This document shows positions 25,918-33,761 of a stretch of 64,000 nt of DNA, piece by piece. Position 1 is the first letter of the stretch. Each line of letters starts with the position of its first letter. Source of the DNA: Kibdelosporangium persicum (GTDB lineage: Bacteria; Actinomycetota; Actinomycetes; Mycobacteriales; Pseudonocardiaceae); the NCBI RefSeq assembly GCF_013280595.1, contig NZ_JAAATY010000043.1:1-64000 (forward strand), given 5' to 3'. A program made the position numbers and the translations under genes. The notes under the pieces were generated by a model. The model worked only from the letters and a program-made list of their open reading frames with translations, was not told the DNA's origin and did not search any database.

Positions 25918-25979
25918 ACTGGAAAAACAACGACGTGACGGGTGTGACGGGTCGCTGCATGACCCGTCACACCCGTCAC
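25837..25979. promoter_or_regulatory. Putative clt transfer locus: seven GTGACGGGT repeats
   Basis: The 9-mer GTGACGGGT occurs at 25894, 25935 and 25944, and its complement ACCCGTCAC at 25837, 25859, 25962 and 25971, seven exact copies in 143 bp. The first three are inside the 3' end of traB. The last four form a perfect 19-bp inverted repeat (25935-25953 with 25961-25979, 7-nt loop), which may also end the traB transcript. Short repeats next to traB are the hallmark of clt sites recognised by TraB. Confidence 0.72.
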
Positions 25980-26000
25980 TGTCTCCCCTACGGAGCGCGT

Positions 26001-26489
26001 TTAAAGCCGCACCAGTGTGAAGGTGGCCGATTCCGTATCCCTGCCGCAGCTGTAGAGCATGTGCCACGCCAGGTGCCCCGGCCCGTGCCGCGCGCGTGCC
26101 CGACGCTCACGTTTGATGCCAACAGCGCGGTTCGGCATCGCGGCTATCTCACGAGGGATGTCGGCGAACACCGCGAAGCCAAAAGCGAGGATGTCCGTCC
26201 GCAGATCCTCGTCAAGATCCTCAGCGAGACCGATCGTCCCGCGCACTGCGTCCGACGAGTCAAACCCGACACCAACCGCGCCACCAAGGCCCTCAGCGAC
26301 CGTTGCGGATACCTCGAAGACATCCACCCCACTGTCCGCAGCGAGCGCGACCATCCTGAGGTATGGCGTTGCCGCGCGCAGCGGACCGTCGCTCGGATAA
26401 TCCGCGTCGAGGTACCTACGTCGCAACTCAACACCGCAGACATAGCACAGCTTCGCGCGTGCGTGAGTCGACGTCCGATTCCTGGCCAT
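26001..26489 (-). CDS. Hypothetical protein, 162 aa
   Basis: Unrecognised soluble protein with an N-terminal KLCYVCGVELRRR segment that could be half of a zinc site, then a helical acidic domain (RMVALAADSGVDVFEVSATVAEGLGG) and a basic tail (KRERRARARHGPGH). ATG at 26489 has AGGGA nine bases upstream. Convergent to traB and 17 bp downstream of the next minus-strand gene, probably one operon. It occupies the place where AICEs often carry replication genes, but shows no Rep or primase motif. Confidence 0.6.
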   Translation of the reverse strand: MARNRTSTHARAKLCYVCGVELRRRYLDADYPSDGPLRAATPYLRMVALAADSGVDVFEVSATVAEGLGGAVGVGFDSSDAVRGTIGLAEDLDEDLRTDILAFGFAVFADIPREIAAMPNRAVGIKRERRARARHGPGHLAWHMLYSCGRDTESATFTLVRL

Positions 26490-26506
26490 CACCAACCATC
26501 CCTGCG

Positions 26507-26878
26507 CTAGTCCTCAATGGGCGGTGGACTGGACTTCGCGGAATCAGGCCACACCAATCGGGCACTGACACTTCCCCGGACGCGGAAGTGCGGCAGAACC
26601 AGATCAGGCCGTGAGACCACGAACTGCTTGCGACCATCCACACTCACCGCGTAGGCGCCCTTCTCGAACGCCATCCCCCACGCCACGCACATCGCGTCCA
26701 CCCGCTCGCCGTACTCAGCCACAACGGCGAACAACCGAGGCGCATCATTGGCTACGACCTCCGCCACGAGCGCGGCGAACTCCTCCTCACCACACAGCGG
26801 CGGCTCGCCGCCAGGGTCAGGGATACCTATCTCCAGAACTTTGTGGGTCTCGTCGGTCTGCCCGGTTGCGATTCGCAA
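26507..26878 (-). CDS. Hypothetical protein, 123 aa
   Basis: Unrecognised soluble alpha/beta protein (EEEFAALVAEVVANDAPRLF, AYAVSVDGRKQFVVSRPDLVLPHFRV). It starts at TTG, supported by AAGGAG seven bases upstream and by the absence of another start. First gene of a two-gene minus-strand unit. No function can be assigned. Confidence 0.6.
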   Translation of the reverse strand: MRIATGQTDETHKVLEIGIPDPGGEPPLCGEEEFAALVAEVVANDAPRLFAVVAEYGERVDAMCVAWGMAFEKGAYAVSVDGRKQFVVSRPDLVLPHFRVRGSVSARLVWPDSAKSSPPPIED

Positions 26879-26913
26879 AGCCGAACTCCTTCAGTTGGGA
26901 TGTCCACTGGAGA

Positions 26914-26957
26914 CCGTGACCGGAACCAGGGTGAGCGGTGCCTGGTTCCGGCCACGG
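26914..26957. other. 17-bp hairpin in the intergenic region before the TTG gene
   Basis: CCGTGACCGGAACCAGG (26914-26930) pairs with CCTGGTTCCGGCCACGG (26941-26957) with one G-T mismatch and a 10-nt loop. It lies between divergent genes, where a terminator is not expected, so a regulatory or origin role is possible. The rest of 26958-27142 holds only the promoter region of the HTH-NUDIX gene. Confidence 0.5.
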
Positions 26958-27142
26958 CGTAGCCCGGCGGGGATGGCACGAAGGAAGAATCATCGCCGCC
27001 GGGTAGCCTGTGGAACTGGTTAATATCGGTCATGTAAGACTGAAATCAGTATCGAGAGTTTCGGACTCACGAGGAAACGACGTGCCCACGCCGTGCGGAC
27101 GACTTGGGCACGACATATCGAGAGCTTCGGGAGGGCTGACGG

Positions 27143-27853
27143 ATGCCAGAGGGTGTCGGCGCTACGGGACCACTGCGGACTGTGCTGGAACAGCGGATCA
27201 GAGAACGTAGGCAGACGTTCGAAGAGTTCGCAGAGTATGCCGAGACCTTCGCTCGCGAGCACGACGAACCAGGCACGCTGAGTCATCGTCACGTGCAACG
27301 GCTTGTGGCTGGTCGAATGTCGGCGGAAAGTCTGCGACCTGCTACCGTGCGCCTGCTCGAAAGAATCTTCGAAACTGGTATCGATGAACTTCTTTCGGCG
27401 CCGCATGAGGTTTCGGGGAATCCTCAGTTTCAACTCTCGTATGCACTCAGAGTCGCGGTCGCTGTCGTTGTGAGGGACTCCAAGGTGCTCGTAGTGTGCA
27501 GGAGAGGCGACGACGGCAACGGGATTTCATGGCAGTTTCCGGCGGGGATAGTCAAGCCGGGAATGTCGGCGGAGACCGTTGCGATCAGGGAGACTCTAGG
27601 GGAAACCGGCGTGCACTGCTCAGTGGCGCGAAAACTTGGTAGCCGCGTACATCCCGTCACCAACGTCGTATGCGAGTACATTCTGTGTGACTATCTGACG
27701 GGTGATGCGCAGAACGTGGATGTTGTTGAGAACGTTGGTGTGGCCTGGATTGACAGGGATCAGTTGGGCCGTTTCATACCAGCTGATCAGGTATACCCGC
27801 CTGTGCTCGAAGCGCTACGCCTTACGTCCCTACTCGCTTCGAGTGCAAGCTGA
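27143..27853 (+). CDS. XRE-type HTH plus NUDIX domain protein (second paralogue)
   Basis: 236 residues. The N-terminal helix-turn-helix region is LRTVLEQRIRERRQTFEEFAEYA to SHRHVQRLVAGRMSAESLRPATVRLLERIF. The NUDIX domain has GIVKPGMSAETVAIRETLGE then TGV; the 40 residues before and after are closely similar to the gene at 20493-21155 (CRRGDDG.GISWQFPAG, NRVHPVTNV-like stretches). The ATG lies after a GGAGG box. The end overlaps the convergent integrase gene by 32 bp, an unusual arrangement that may couple their expression through antisense transcription. Confidence 0.82.
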   Translation: MPEGVGATGPLRTVLEQRIRERRQTFEEFAEYAETFAREHDEPGTLSHRHVQRLVAGRMSAESLRPATVRLLERIFETGIDELLSAPHEVSGNPQFQLSYALRVAVAVVVRDSKVLVVCRRGDDGNGISWQFPAGIVKPGMSAETVAIRETLGETGVHCSVARKLGSRVHPVTNVVCEYILCDYLTGDAQNVDVVENVGVAWIDRDQLGRFIPADQVYPPVLEALRLTSLLASSAS

Positions 27854-29393
27854 CCACTTCAGCCACTGTTGGACCGGACTTCGAGCGATCGGCGACGACC
27901 GCGCGTTTCCCACGGCTGACCGACACCAGGCCAGCCGTCTTTAGCTCTGCCACCGCGCGCTGCGCAGTTCCGAACGCGACGTGGTAGCGCTTGGCCAGAT
28001 CTGCGACTGTCGGCAATGGTGCGCCGATGGGTAGGGCACCGCAGTCGATCGCGCCGCGCAGATCGGCGGCAATCTTCTGATATGGGTTGTCCTTGGTAGA
28101 TTCCGTAGTAGACATAGGGGTGCCGGATTCGTCAATGACGACCGGTGGGCGTGGCATGCGGCCGGAAATGGTGCCCGCCGCTCGTTGGTCCGCTTCCGAC
28201 ACCCATGCCGAGTAAACCCGCAGCGTGGTCGATCCTCCGCCGCCATGACCCAGCCGACCAGCGACTGTGCGCACGTCCACACCGGCCGAAATGAGCTCGG
28301 TCGCGGAGTAGTGGCGTAGTTCGTGGATGTTCATGTCCCAGCCGAGCTTTTCGCACATCCGCCGGTAGCGCTGAGAGACTGTGTCAGGCTTCAGCCAGCT
28401 GTTGTGATCAATGTCGGGTGAGAACACTCGTCCGTGTGCCTTGATCGCCCGGGCGAATTCGGCGGCTTTGGTTTCGCACTGGTGCTTGTAGGCGCGGAGC
28501 AGGGAAACGGTCTCGGTGTCCAGAGTGATCCGCCGCTGTTGGTGCGTTTTGGTGGGTTTCTCCCAAGTATCGGCGCCGTCCTGAGCGATGCTTGTACGGA
28601 TCGAAAGGACACCGTTGTCGAGATCAAGTAGATCCCAGCGAAGCGCGCAGAGCTCTCCTCGTCGTGCTCCTGTCGTCATGGCGACCCAGACCAGCATTCC
28701 CCAGCTGAGATCCTTGAAAGCCTCGTTGACGATTGCGGCTGCTTGCTCCGGTGTGGGTGGGTGAGGATCGGGCTTGACGGCACTTGGTGTCTTTGCTTGG
28801 TCAAGCGGATTGACGGTGATCCATCCCCAGCGGACGGCGCGCTGCAGTGCCCCGCTCAGTATCCAGTGGATCTGTCGCATGGAGGATGTCGCAAGGCCCT
28901 TGCAGGTGTGGTTCTTGCATTTGTCGTTGCACTCGTGCGGGTTCTTGGTCCGGTGTTCGATGAACTTCCGTCCGCCACACCGAGCACGGCACTTGCGCAG
29001 GACTGCGTAGAACGAGTCGAAGGCTTCGCCGTTCAGCTTGCCCACTTGAAGCTTGCCGAGTACCGGACGTATGTGGTTGCGGATGTAGCCTTCGTAGGAT
29101 TTCCGCGTGGTCACGTCGACGTCGAGGAGCTCCAGATAGCGGTCCATGAGTTGGTTCACGGTCGCCTTGGTACGTGGAGTGCGTTGCTCGTCGACTCGAT
29201 TGAGCAGCTTCGTCCGAACCTTCTCGGCTTCTTTTTCAGCGTGCGGACCCGGCGGAACGGTTTCGCTGACGTAGTGCCGTCGACCTGTCAGTGGGTCGTT
29301 ACCGGCGTAGACCTTCACCCGGAGGGAGCCGCTCGGGAGCGTCTCGATCTCGCCGCGTGTGCGCCGTCTGGGCGCTGCCTTCGACGTGCCCAT
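27822..29393 (-). CDS. int: Tyrosine integrase fused to a C-terminal GntR-type winged helix
   Basis: About 523 residues. An N-terminal arm/SAM-like DNA-binding domain includes a Cys/His-rich insertion (ARCGGRKFIEHRTKNPHECND). The catalytic domain has Arg in GARRGELCALRW (about 240), HELRHYSATEL (about 356), GRLGHGGGG (about 383) and the nucleophile in LRVYSAW (about 392). After residue 430 a complete GntR helix-turn-helix follows (YQKIAADLRGAIDCGALPIG, PLPTVADLAKRYHVAFGTAQ). The ATG at 29393 lacks a Shine-Dalgarno but follows TACACT, suggesting a leaderless message. It adjoins the right att site as expected. Confidence 0.9.
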   Translation of the reverse strand: MGTSKAAPRRRTRGEIETLPSGSLRVKVYAGNDPLTGRRHYVSETVPPGPHAEKEAEKVRTKLLNRVDEQRTPRTKATVNQLMDRYLELLDVDVTTRKSYEGYIRNHIRPVLGKLQVGKLNGEAFDSFYAVLRKCRARCGGRKFIEHRTKNPHECNDKCKNHTCKGLATSSMRQIHWILSGALQRAVRWGWITVNPLDQAKTPSAVKPDPHPPTPEQAAAIVNEAFKDLSWGMLVWVAMTTGARRGELCALRWDLLDLDNGVLSIRTSIAQDGADTWEKPTKTHQQRRITLDTETVSLLRAYKHQCETKAAEFARAIKAHGRVFSPDIDHNSWLKPDTVSQRYRRMCEKLGWDMNIHELRHYSATELISAGVDVRTVAGRLGHGGGGSTTLRVYSAWVSEADQRAAGTISGRMPRPPVVIDESGTPMSTTESTKDNPYQKIAADLRGAIDCGALPIGAPLPTVADLAKRYHVAFGTAQRAVAELKTAGLVSVSRGKRAVVADRSKSGPTVAEVVSLHSKRVGT

Positions 29394-29472
29394 GGGGCGA
29401 GTGTAGACCCGGTTCGCACCATGGGTAGCCCCATGAAGACGGAGAGTGATCAACTCGGTGATCGGGATAGAC

Positions 29473-29510
29473 AACGGCTCCTGACCTGTTTGCACTGGTC
29501 AGGAGCCGTT
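29473..29510. terminator. Element-supplied hairpin downstream of tRNA-Arg
   Basis: AACGGCTCCTGACC (29473-29486) and GGTCAGGAGCCGTT (29497-29510) form a perfect 14-bp stem with a 10-nt loop. It lies one base inside the right att repeat, directly downstream of the tRNA on the minus strand, replacing the chromosomal hairpin now left at 16994-17029. Confidence 0.65.
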
Positions 29511-29511
29511 C

Positions 29512-29564
29512 TTCGCCCGGTGAAAGACGAGTGCCCCCGGCAGGAATCGAACCTGCGACACACG
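29512..29564. repeat. Right attachment site
   Basis: Exact 53-bp match to 17031-17083; covers the T arm, acceptor 3' side and about 20 bp downstream of tRNA-Arg. Integration here keeps the tRNA intact. Confidence 0.88.
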
Positions 29565-29604
29565 GTTTAGGAAACCGTTGCTCTATCCCCTGAGCTACGA
29601 GGGC
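29532..29604 (-). tRNA. tRNA-Arg (anticodon CCT)
   Basis: 73-nt cloverleaf: acceptor GCCCTCG/CGGGGGC (with a wobble pair), D arm GCTC...GAGC, anticodon loop TTCCTAA with CCT, and T loop in GGTTCGATTCC. CCA is not encoded. It serves as the integration site of the element. Confidence 0.93.
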
Positions 29605-29663
29605 TGGTGCTGGGCCACCGCAGTGGTCCAGCACCAGATTAGCCTGTCCGGTCCAGCGGGTTG

Positions 29664-32600
29664 TCAGTGGGCGTGGACCTCCAGCTCGTAGAGGCTGTAG
29701 CCCCAGTTCGTGCCGCGCTGGACGCCGACGAAGCGGACATACCGGGCGTCAACCGGCGGGAATGTCACAGTGTCGACGCCGCCGTCACCTGCGGTCGTCG
29801 AGTAGACGGACCGCCACGAACTGCCGTCAGCCGAGGTCTCCAGGCGGTACGACTTGCCGTACGCGGCCTCCCAGCGCAGGACTGCCCGGGAAACTGGTTG
29901 GACCAAGCCCAGGTCGACGGTGAGGGACTGGTTGTCGGACCAGTCGCTGGCCCAGCGGGTACGCAGGTCACCGTCGACCGCGTGGCGGGCGGGCGACGGG
30001 TACGCGCCGGTCTCGGCGCTGGTGGCCGAGGCCGCCCGGCCGAGGGCCAGGTTCGCGATGTTGTCGCCGCGGCGCGCCGGGAACTCCACCACTTGCTGGA
30101 AGGTTGGGCGGTTCTGCCAGGTGATCTTGTCGTGGGTGATGCCGCCGAGCGGGTTGTGGATGATGCTGTCCGCGCACCACTGGTCGCCCGCCGCGCAGCT
30201 CGAGTCGCCGGGGTAGACCTGGTTCGCCGGTGCGGCGATCGCCTGGTCCAGGGTGGTCAGCAGGACCTGGCGGCAACCGGACACGGTGCCGCCGCCGCAG
30301 TACTTCTGGGACAGCGGGCTTGCGACCTGGTCGCCCAGCACCGAGCGGACGTCCTTCTGCACGTAACCCCACCAGCCTTGCTGGAACGACGAGCCCTTGT
30401 GCGGCTGGCCGCTGTGGAAGTCGGGCTGTCCGTTTTGGAAGCCGGACGGGGATTCGTTGATTCCCATCACACTCACGAGGGCGTTGTACGTCGTGTCGCC
30501 GAGACCGGGCTGGAACTGGGCCCGCACCAGCAGCGGCCACCACGCGTCGAGGATCTTGATCGCGTCGGCGTGCGCGTACTTGTGGCTTCCCTGAGCCGTC
30601 TCCTTGCGGAGGGAACCGCTGGCCATCCACGTCTTCAACGACGCCACGGCCTGGGCGAGCCGAGCGTCACCCACGGGCTGGCTTTCCAGCACACGCACCA
30701 GATAGGGCAGTACGCGTTCGGCCCGCAGGTCCGCCAGGCCTGCTTCGGCCATGGCCTGGGTCAGGCTGACGCGGGTGACCTTCTTGCCGCCGGAGATCAG
30801 GGCACGTACCCGTGAGTCGAGCAGGTCACCACGGTGGACCGAGCTCTTGTCGTAGCCGGCGTTGGCGTAGTCCTTGGCTTGCCCGTTGTTCCAGGAGATG
30901 AAGTAGTCCTGGTTGACCGCCTGCGGGTGCTGCTCGAACGGTGTGTACGCCGCGGTGTTCGTCGCCGGATCCCAGCCGTTCCATTCATAGGCCTGCTGTG
31001 CGAGAACAGGCATGTTCGGGTCGACATTCGCCTTGCGCGAAGGGTTGGCGCCCGAGTTGAAGTACGCCGTGTCCCGCGAGTCCACATAGAACCAGTTGAA
31101 GGTGTAGTTCACGTGCGACGCCGCCCGCTGGAAGTCCTGCGCGGACTTGATCACGTCCGGGTCGTTGAACGCCTGGAAGCCGATGATCGAGTCGATCTCG
31201 TGCTGGTACGTCGACCGCAAACTCGCGTACGCCACCGGTTTGCCGCCGACGGTCGCGCGGTGCGTGATCGGGCCGTAAGCCGTGCGGAAGCTGACCAGGC
31301 GGTACGAACCCTCCGGCGTGCCGTCGGCGATCGTCGGCTTCCAGGCGTTCTTGCGCTCGATGGTCTCGATCGGCGTGCACTGACCGCGGAACAGGTAATG
31401 CGTCGAGTCCTTTGCCGGCGGTTTGCCGGTCGGGTCGCACAGCTCCACCGCGTACGTGTCGATGATGTCCTGTGCCGAGGTCGTCGCGCTCCACGAGTAG
31501 TCCTGGCCGCGGCCCAGCAACACGTAGAAGCTGATCCCGGCGAACGAGGCGCCGCGCGCACTGATGCCCGGGCCTTGGAGTTCCTGCAAAATCAGCAGCT
31601 GTGGCGCGAAATACCCGGTCTGCGGCCCGAAGACCGCGATCGGGTTGCCGCTTTCCGTGTGCTGCCCCGAAACCACGAGAGCGTTCGACATGCCGTGCTT
31701 CTCACTCACCAGATCACCTGGCAGCACACCGGAGTTGAAGATGCCACGGGCGGGTTCGAGCTCGGCGGGCGCGGGAACCGGGACGGTGGAAGCGGAAGCA
31801 GAGCCCGCGGACCCGGTCGGGTCGAACACCAGCTGCTGTCGCGTCACCGAACCCTTGTCGGGCAACGCGAGGCCGGCGGGGTTCGCCGGAGCTTGGCCGT
31901 ACGGGAAGCTCTGGCCATTGTGGAGGGTGTTGACCGTCTCCGGGTCGTTCTGCGACCGGAACGCCTGCCACGCCTTCTCACCTTCCACGGCACCGTAACG
32001 CTCGTGGAACGCCATGCGGGCGATCGCGGACTGCACCTCACCGCCGCCGCCACCGCCGAACTGCGCGCCCACCACGGTCGCCAGGATCACCAGGTCGGGC
32101 AGGGTGAACGGGTCGATCCTGCCCGCGTTGGTGATCGAGTCGATGTGCCCGGTCAGCACGTACTCGCCCGGGAAGTACCGGCCGCTGTGTGCCTGCTGGA
32201 TGTAGAGGTTGACGCCGTCGACGTACGCACGCGCGTCCGCCAGCGCCTTGGCGCCCTGCGGGCTGGAGGCCGCCGCCCGGTCGATCTGCGCCTGCAGTTC
32301 CGCCTCGTTGTACGGGGCCGACCTGAAGAAGTCCTGCTCGAGCTGACGGTTGGACGGTGCGCCGCCCGCGAACGGTGTCAACTGGCCACGTCCCACCCGC
32401 CGGAACAGGTCCATCAGCCACAGCCGGTCCTGCGCGGCCGCGTATCCGGCGCCGAACATGGTGCCCGCCCTGGTCGTGCCGGTGATGTGCGGCAGGCCCA
32501 GCTTCTTGTCACGCACGATCGTCACGTCCGCGCGCGGCTTGGTCGTGCTCTCCACTTGGTCCGCCGGGACCCCGAATGAGGAGTCGTTGAAGAACTGACC

Positions 32601-32888
32601 GATTTTCTCGGTCGTGAGCGTGCTGTAACCGGACGCGAGGGTGTCGTACTTGCCCAGTTGATCAGCCGAGTGCGCCGGCCGGGTGCCCAGCACCCGGTGC
32701 GCCAGGATGTCGGCCAGTGTCGCGTTGCCGTTGGCCCCTGGCGGCAGCACGTCCCCGCACTGGCCGAGGCAGAAGTCGATGGGAGCCGCCGCCACCTGCG
32801 GTTCCGCCGCTCCGGACGGCGCCGCGGCGACGAGTCCGGTGGCGGTGGCGAGAGCGGACAAGGCGGCGAGCAGGCGTCCACGCATCAT
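29664..32888 (-). CDS. Secreted penicillin-acylase-family enzyme with C-terminal discoidin domain
   Basis: 1074 residues. A Sec signal peptide (LLAALSALATATGLVAAAPSGAA) is followed by a long Ntn-hydrolase of the penicillin G/acyl-homoserine-lactone acylase family. The self-cleavage nucleophile Ser is in KHGMSNALVVSG near residue 402. The last about 130 residues are an F5/8 type C (discoidin) module (NIANLALGRAASATSAETGAYPSP to YSLYELEV), giving carbohydrate or surface binding. ATG at 32888 has GAGAGGAG seven bases upstream. Substrate unknown; amide-bond hydrolysis of acylated small molecules is the family role. Confidence 0.87.
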   Translation of the reverse strand: MMRGRLLAALSALATATGLVAAAPSGAAEPQVAAAPIDFCLGQCGDVLPPGANGNATLADILAHRVLGTRPAHSADQLGKYDTLASGYSTLTTEKIGQFFNDSSFGVPADQVESTTKPRADVTIVRDKKLGLPHITGTTRAGTMFGAGYAAAQDRLWLMDLFRRVGRGQLTPFAGGAPSNRQLEQDFFRSAPYNEAELQAQIDRAAASSPQGAKALADARAYVDGVNLYIQQAHSGRYFPGEYVLTGHIDSITNAGRIDPFTLPDLVILATVVGAQFGGGGGGEVQSAIARMAFHERYGAVEGEKAWQAFRSQNDPETVNTLHNGQSFPYGQAPANPAGLALPDKGSVTRQQLVFDPTGSAGSASASTVPVPAPAELEPARGIFNSGVLPGDLVSEKHGMSNALVVSGQHTESGNPIAVFGPQTGYFAPQLLILQELQGPGISARGASFAGISFYVLLGRGQDYSWSATTSAQDIIDTYAVELCDPTGKPPAKDSTHYLFRGQCTPIETIERKNAWKPTIADGTPEGSYRLVSFRTAYGPITHRATVGGKPVAYASLRSTYQHEIDSIIGFQAFNDPDVIKSAQDFQRAASHVNYTFNWFYVDSRDTAYFNSGANPSRKANVDPNMPVLAQQAYEWNGWDPATNTAAYTPFEQHPQAVNQDYFISWNNGQAKDYANAGYDKSSVHRGDLLDSRVRALISGGKKVTRVSLTQAMAEAGLADLRAERVLPYLVRVLESQPVGDARLAQAVASLKTWMASGSLRKETAQGSHKYAHADAIKILDAWWPLLVRAQFQPGLGDTTYNALVSVMGINESPSGFQNGQPDFHSGQPHKGSSFQQGWWGYVQKDVRSVLGDQVASPLSQKYCGGGTVSGCRQVLLTTLDQAIAAPANQVYPGDSSCAAGDQWCADSIIHNPLGGITHDKITWQNRPTFQQVVEFPARRGDNIANLALGRAASATSAETGAYPSPARHAVDGDLRTRWASDWSDNQSLTVDLGLVQPVSRAVLRWEAAYGKSYRLETSADGSSWRSVYSTTAGDGGVDTVTFPPVDARYVRFVGVQRGTNWGYSLYELEVHAH

Positions 32889-33113
32889 TGCAGGGCTCCT
32901 CTCAGGGCGTGACCCACGCCACGTTACCTCTGAGTAGCAATATCGCGAAAGAGCCTCACGTTTAACGGACCGCAACGGGCTACGATCACTCAGTAGACAA
33001 CTGTGACCCGTTAGGGATTGACCTTCAGCCTATTGGGTGAGAAAAAGGGCCATTGGACTCCAGTCTGGCCGAGGGAACCGGCTCGACTGGACCCGACCGG
33101 GGAGGCGCCAAAG

Positions 33114-33761
33114 GTGATCAAGGTGATGCTCGCGGACGACGAGGACCTCGTTCGTTCGGGACTTCGGACGATCCTGACCAGCGCGGGGGACATCGAGGTG
33201 GTCGCCGAGGCCGATGACGGTCTGCACGTGGCCGACCTCGCCAGGCAGCACCGGCCACACGTGGCCCTGCTCGACATCCGGATGCGGTCGGCGGACGGCC
33301 TGTTCGCGCTGCGCCGGCTGCGTGCCCTGCCGGAACCCCCGAAGGTCGCCATGCTCACCACGTTCGACGTGGACGAGTACGTCACGGAAGCCCTGCGCAT
33401 CGGCGCGAGCGGCTTCCTGCTCAAGGACACCGAGCCGGCCGTGCTGATACGCGCGGTCCGGGACCTGGCGGCCGGCGGCGCGGTGCTCGACCCGGGTGTC
33501 GCCGCCCGGGTGCTCTCGCAGGTCGCGGACGGTGAACGCGCCGCGGAGCCGGCCCGGCGGCTGCTGGCGTCGCTGTCCGAGCGTGAGCGGGAAGTCGTCG
33601 GCCTGATCGGCCAGGGCCTGTCCAACGCCGAGATCGGTAGCGCGTTACACCTGTCCGAGGCGACCGTCAAGGGGTACGTCTCCGCGGTGCTCGGCAAGAT
33701 CGGCGCGGTCAACCGGGTTCAGGCCGCGCTGGTGGCCTACCGCGGCGGGCTCATCGCCTGA
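33114..33761 (+). CDS. NarL-type response regulator (no adjacent kinase)
   Basis: 215 residues. The receiver has an acidic pocket (VMLADDEDLVR), acceptor Asp in VALLDIRMRSADG (about 53) and Lys in FLLKDTEP. LuxR-type domain: LSEREREVVGLIGQGLSNAEIGSALHLSEATVKGYVSAVLGKIG. GTG at 33114 with GGGGAGG eight bases upstream. No kinase gene is adjacent; its last 25 bp overlap the convergent GGDEF gene. Confidence 0.88.
   Translation: MIKVMLADDEDLVRSGLRTILTSAGDIEVVAEADDGLHVADLARQHRPHVALLDIRMRSADGLFALRRLRALPEPPKVAMLTTFDVDEYVTEALRIGASGFLLKDTEPAVLIRAVRDLAAGGAVLDPGVAARVLSQVADGERAAEPARRLLASLSEREREVVGLIGQGLSNAEIGSALHLSEATVKGYVSAVLGKIGAVNRVQAALVAYRGGLIA

Larger units (their letters stand above)
17031..29564. 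mobile_element. Integrated AICE-like conjugative element in tRNA-Arg(CCT)
   Basis: A 12.5-kb element is bounded by an exact 53-bp direct repeat (17031-17083 and 29512-29564) containing the 3' part of tRNA-Arg. The right copy is joined to the intact tRNA gene, and the integrase gene lies directly inside that end. Core functions: integrase, Xis-like protein, XRE repressor, WhiB-like regulator, Spd-like membrane proteins, FtsK-like TraB and a putative clt locus. No relaxase is visible, as expected when TraB moves double-stranded DNA. No replication initiator was recognised. The left third (17.3-20.0 kb) is lower in GC and carries cargo. Confidence 0.88.

Noticed and set aside
25914-26510. Plus-strand frame starting at the traB stop
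   Set aside because: It runs through the hairpin repeats and gives an unnatural Arg/His/Ser-rich product; the minus-strand gene at 26001-26489 has better composition and a ribosome-binding site.
30834-32579. 581-residue plus-strand frame
   Set aside because: Antisense of the acylase gene; Arg/Val/Asp-rich composition without domains.
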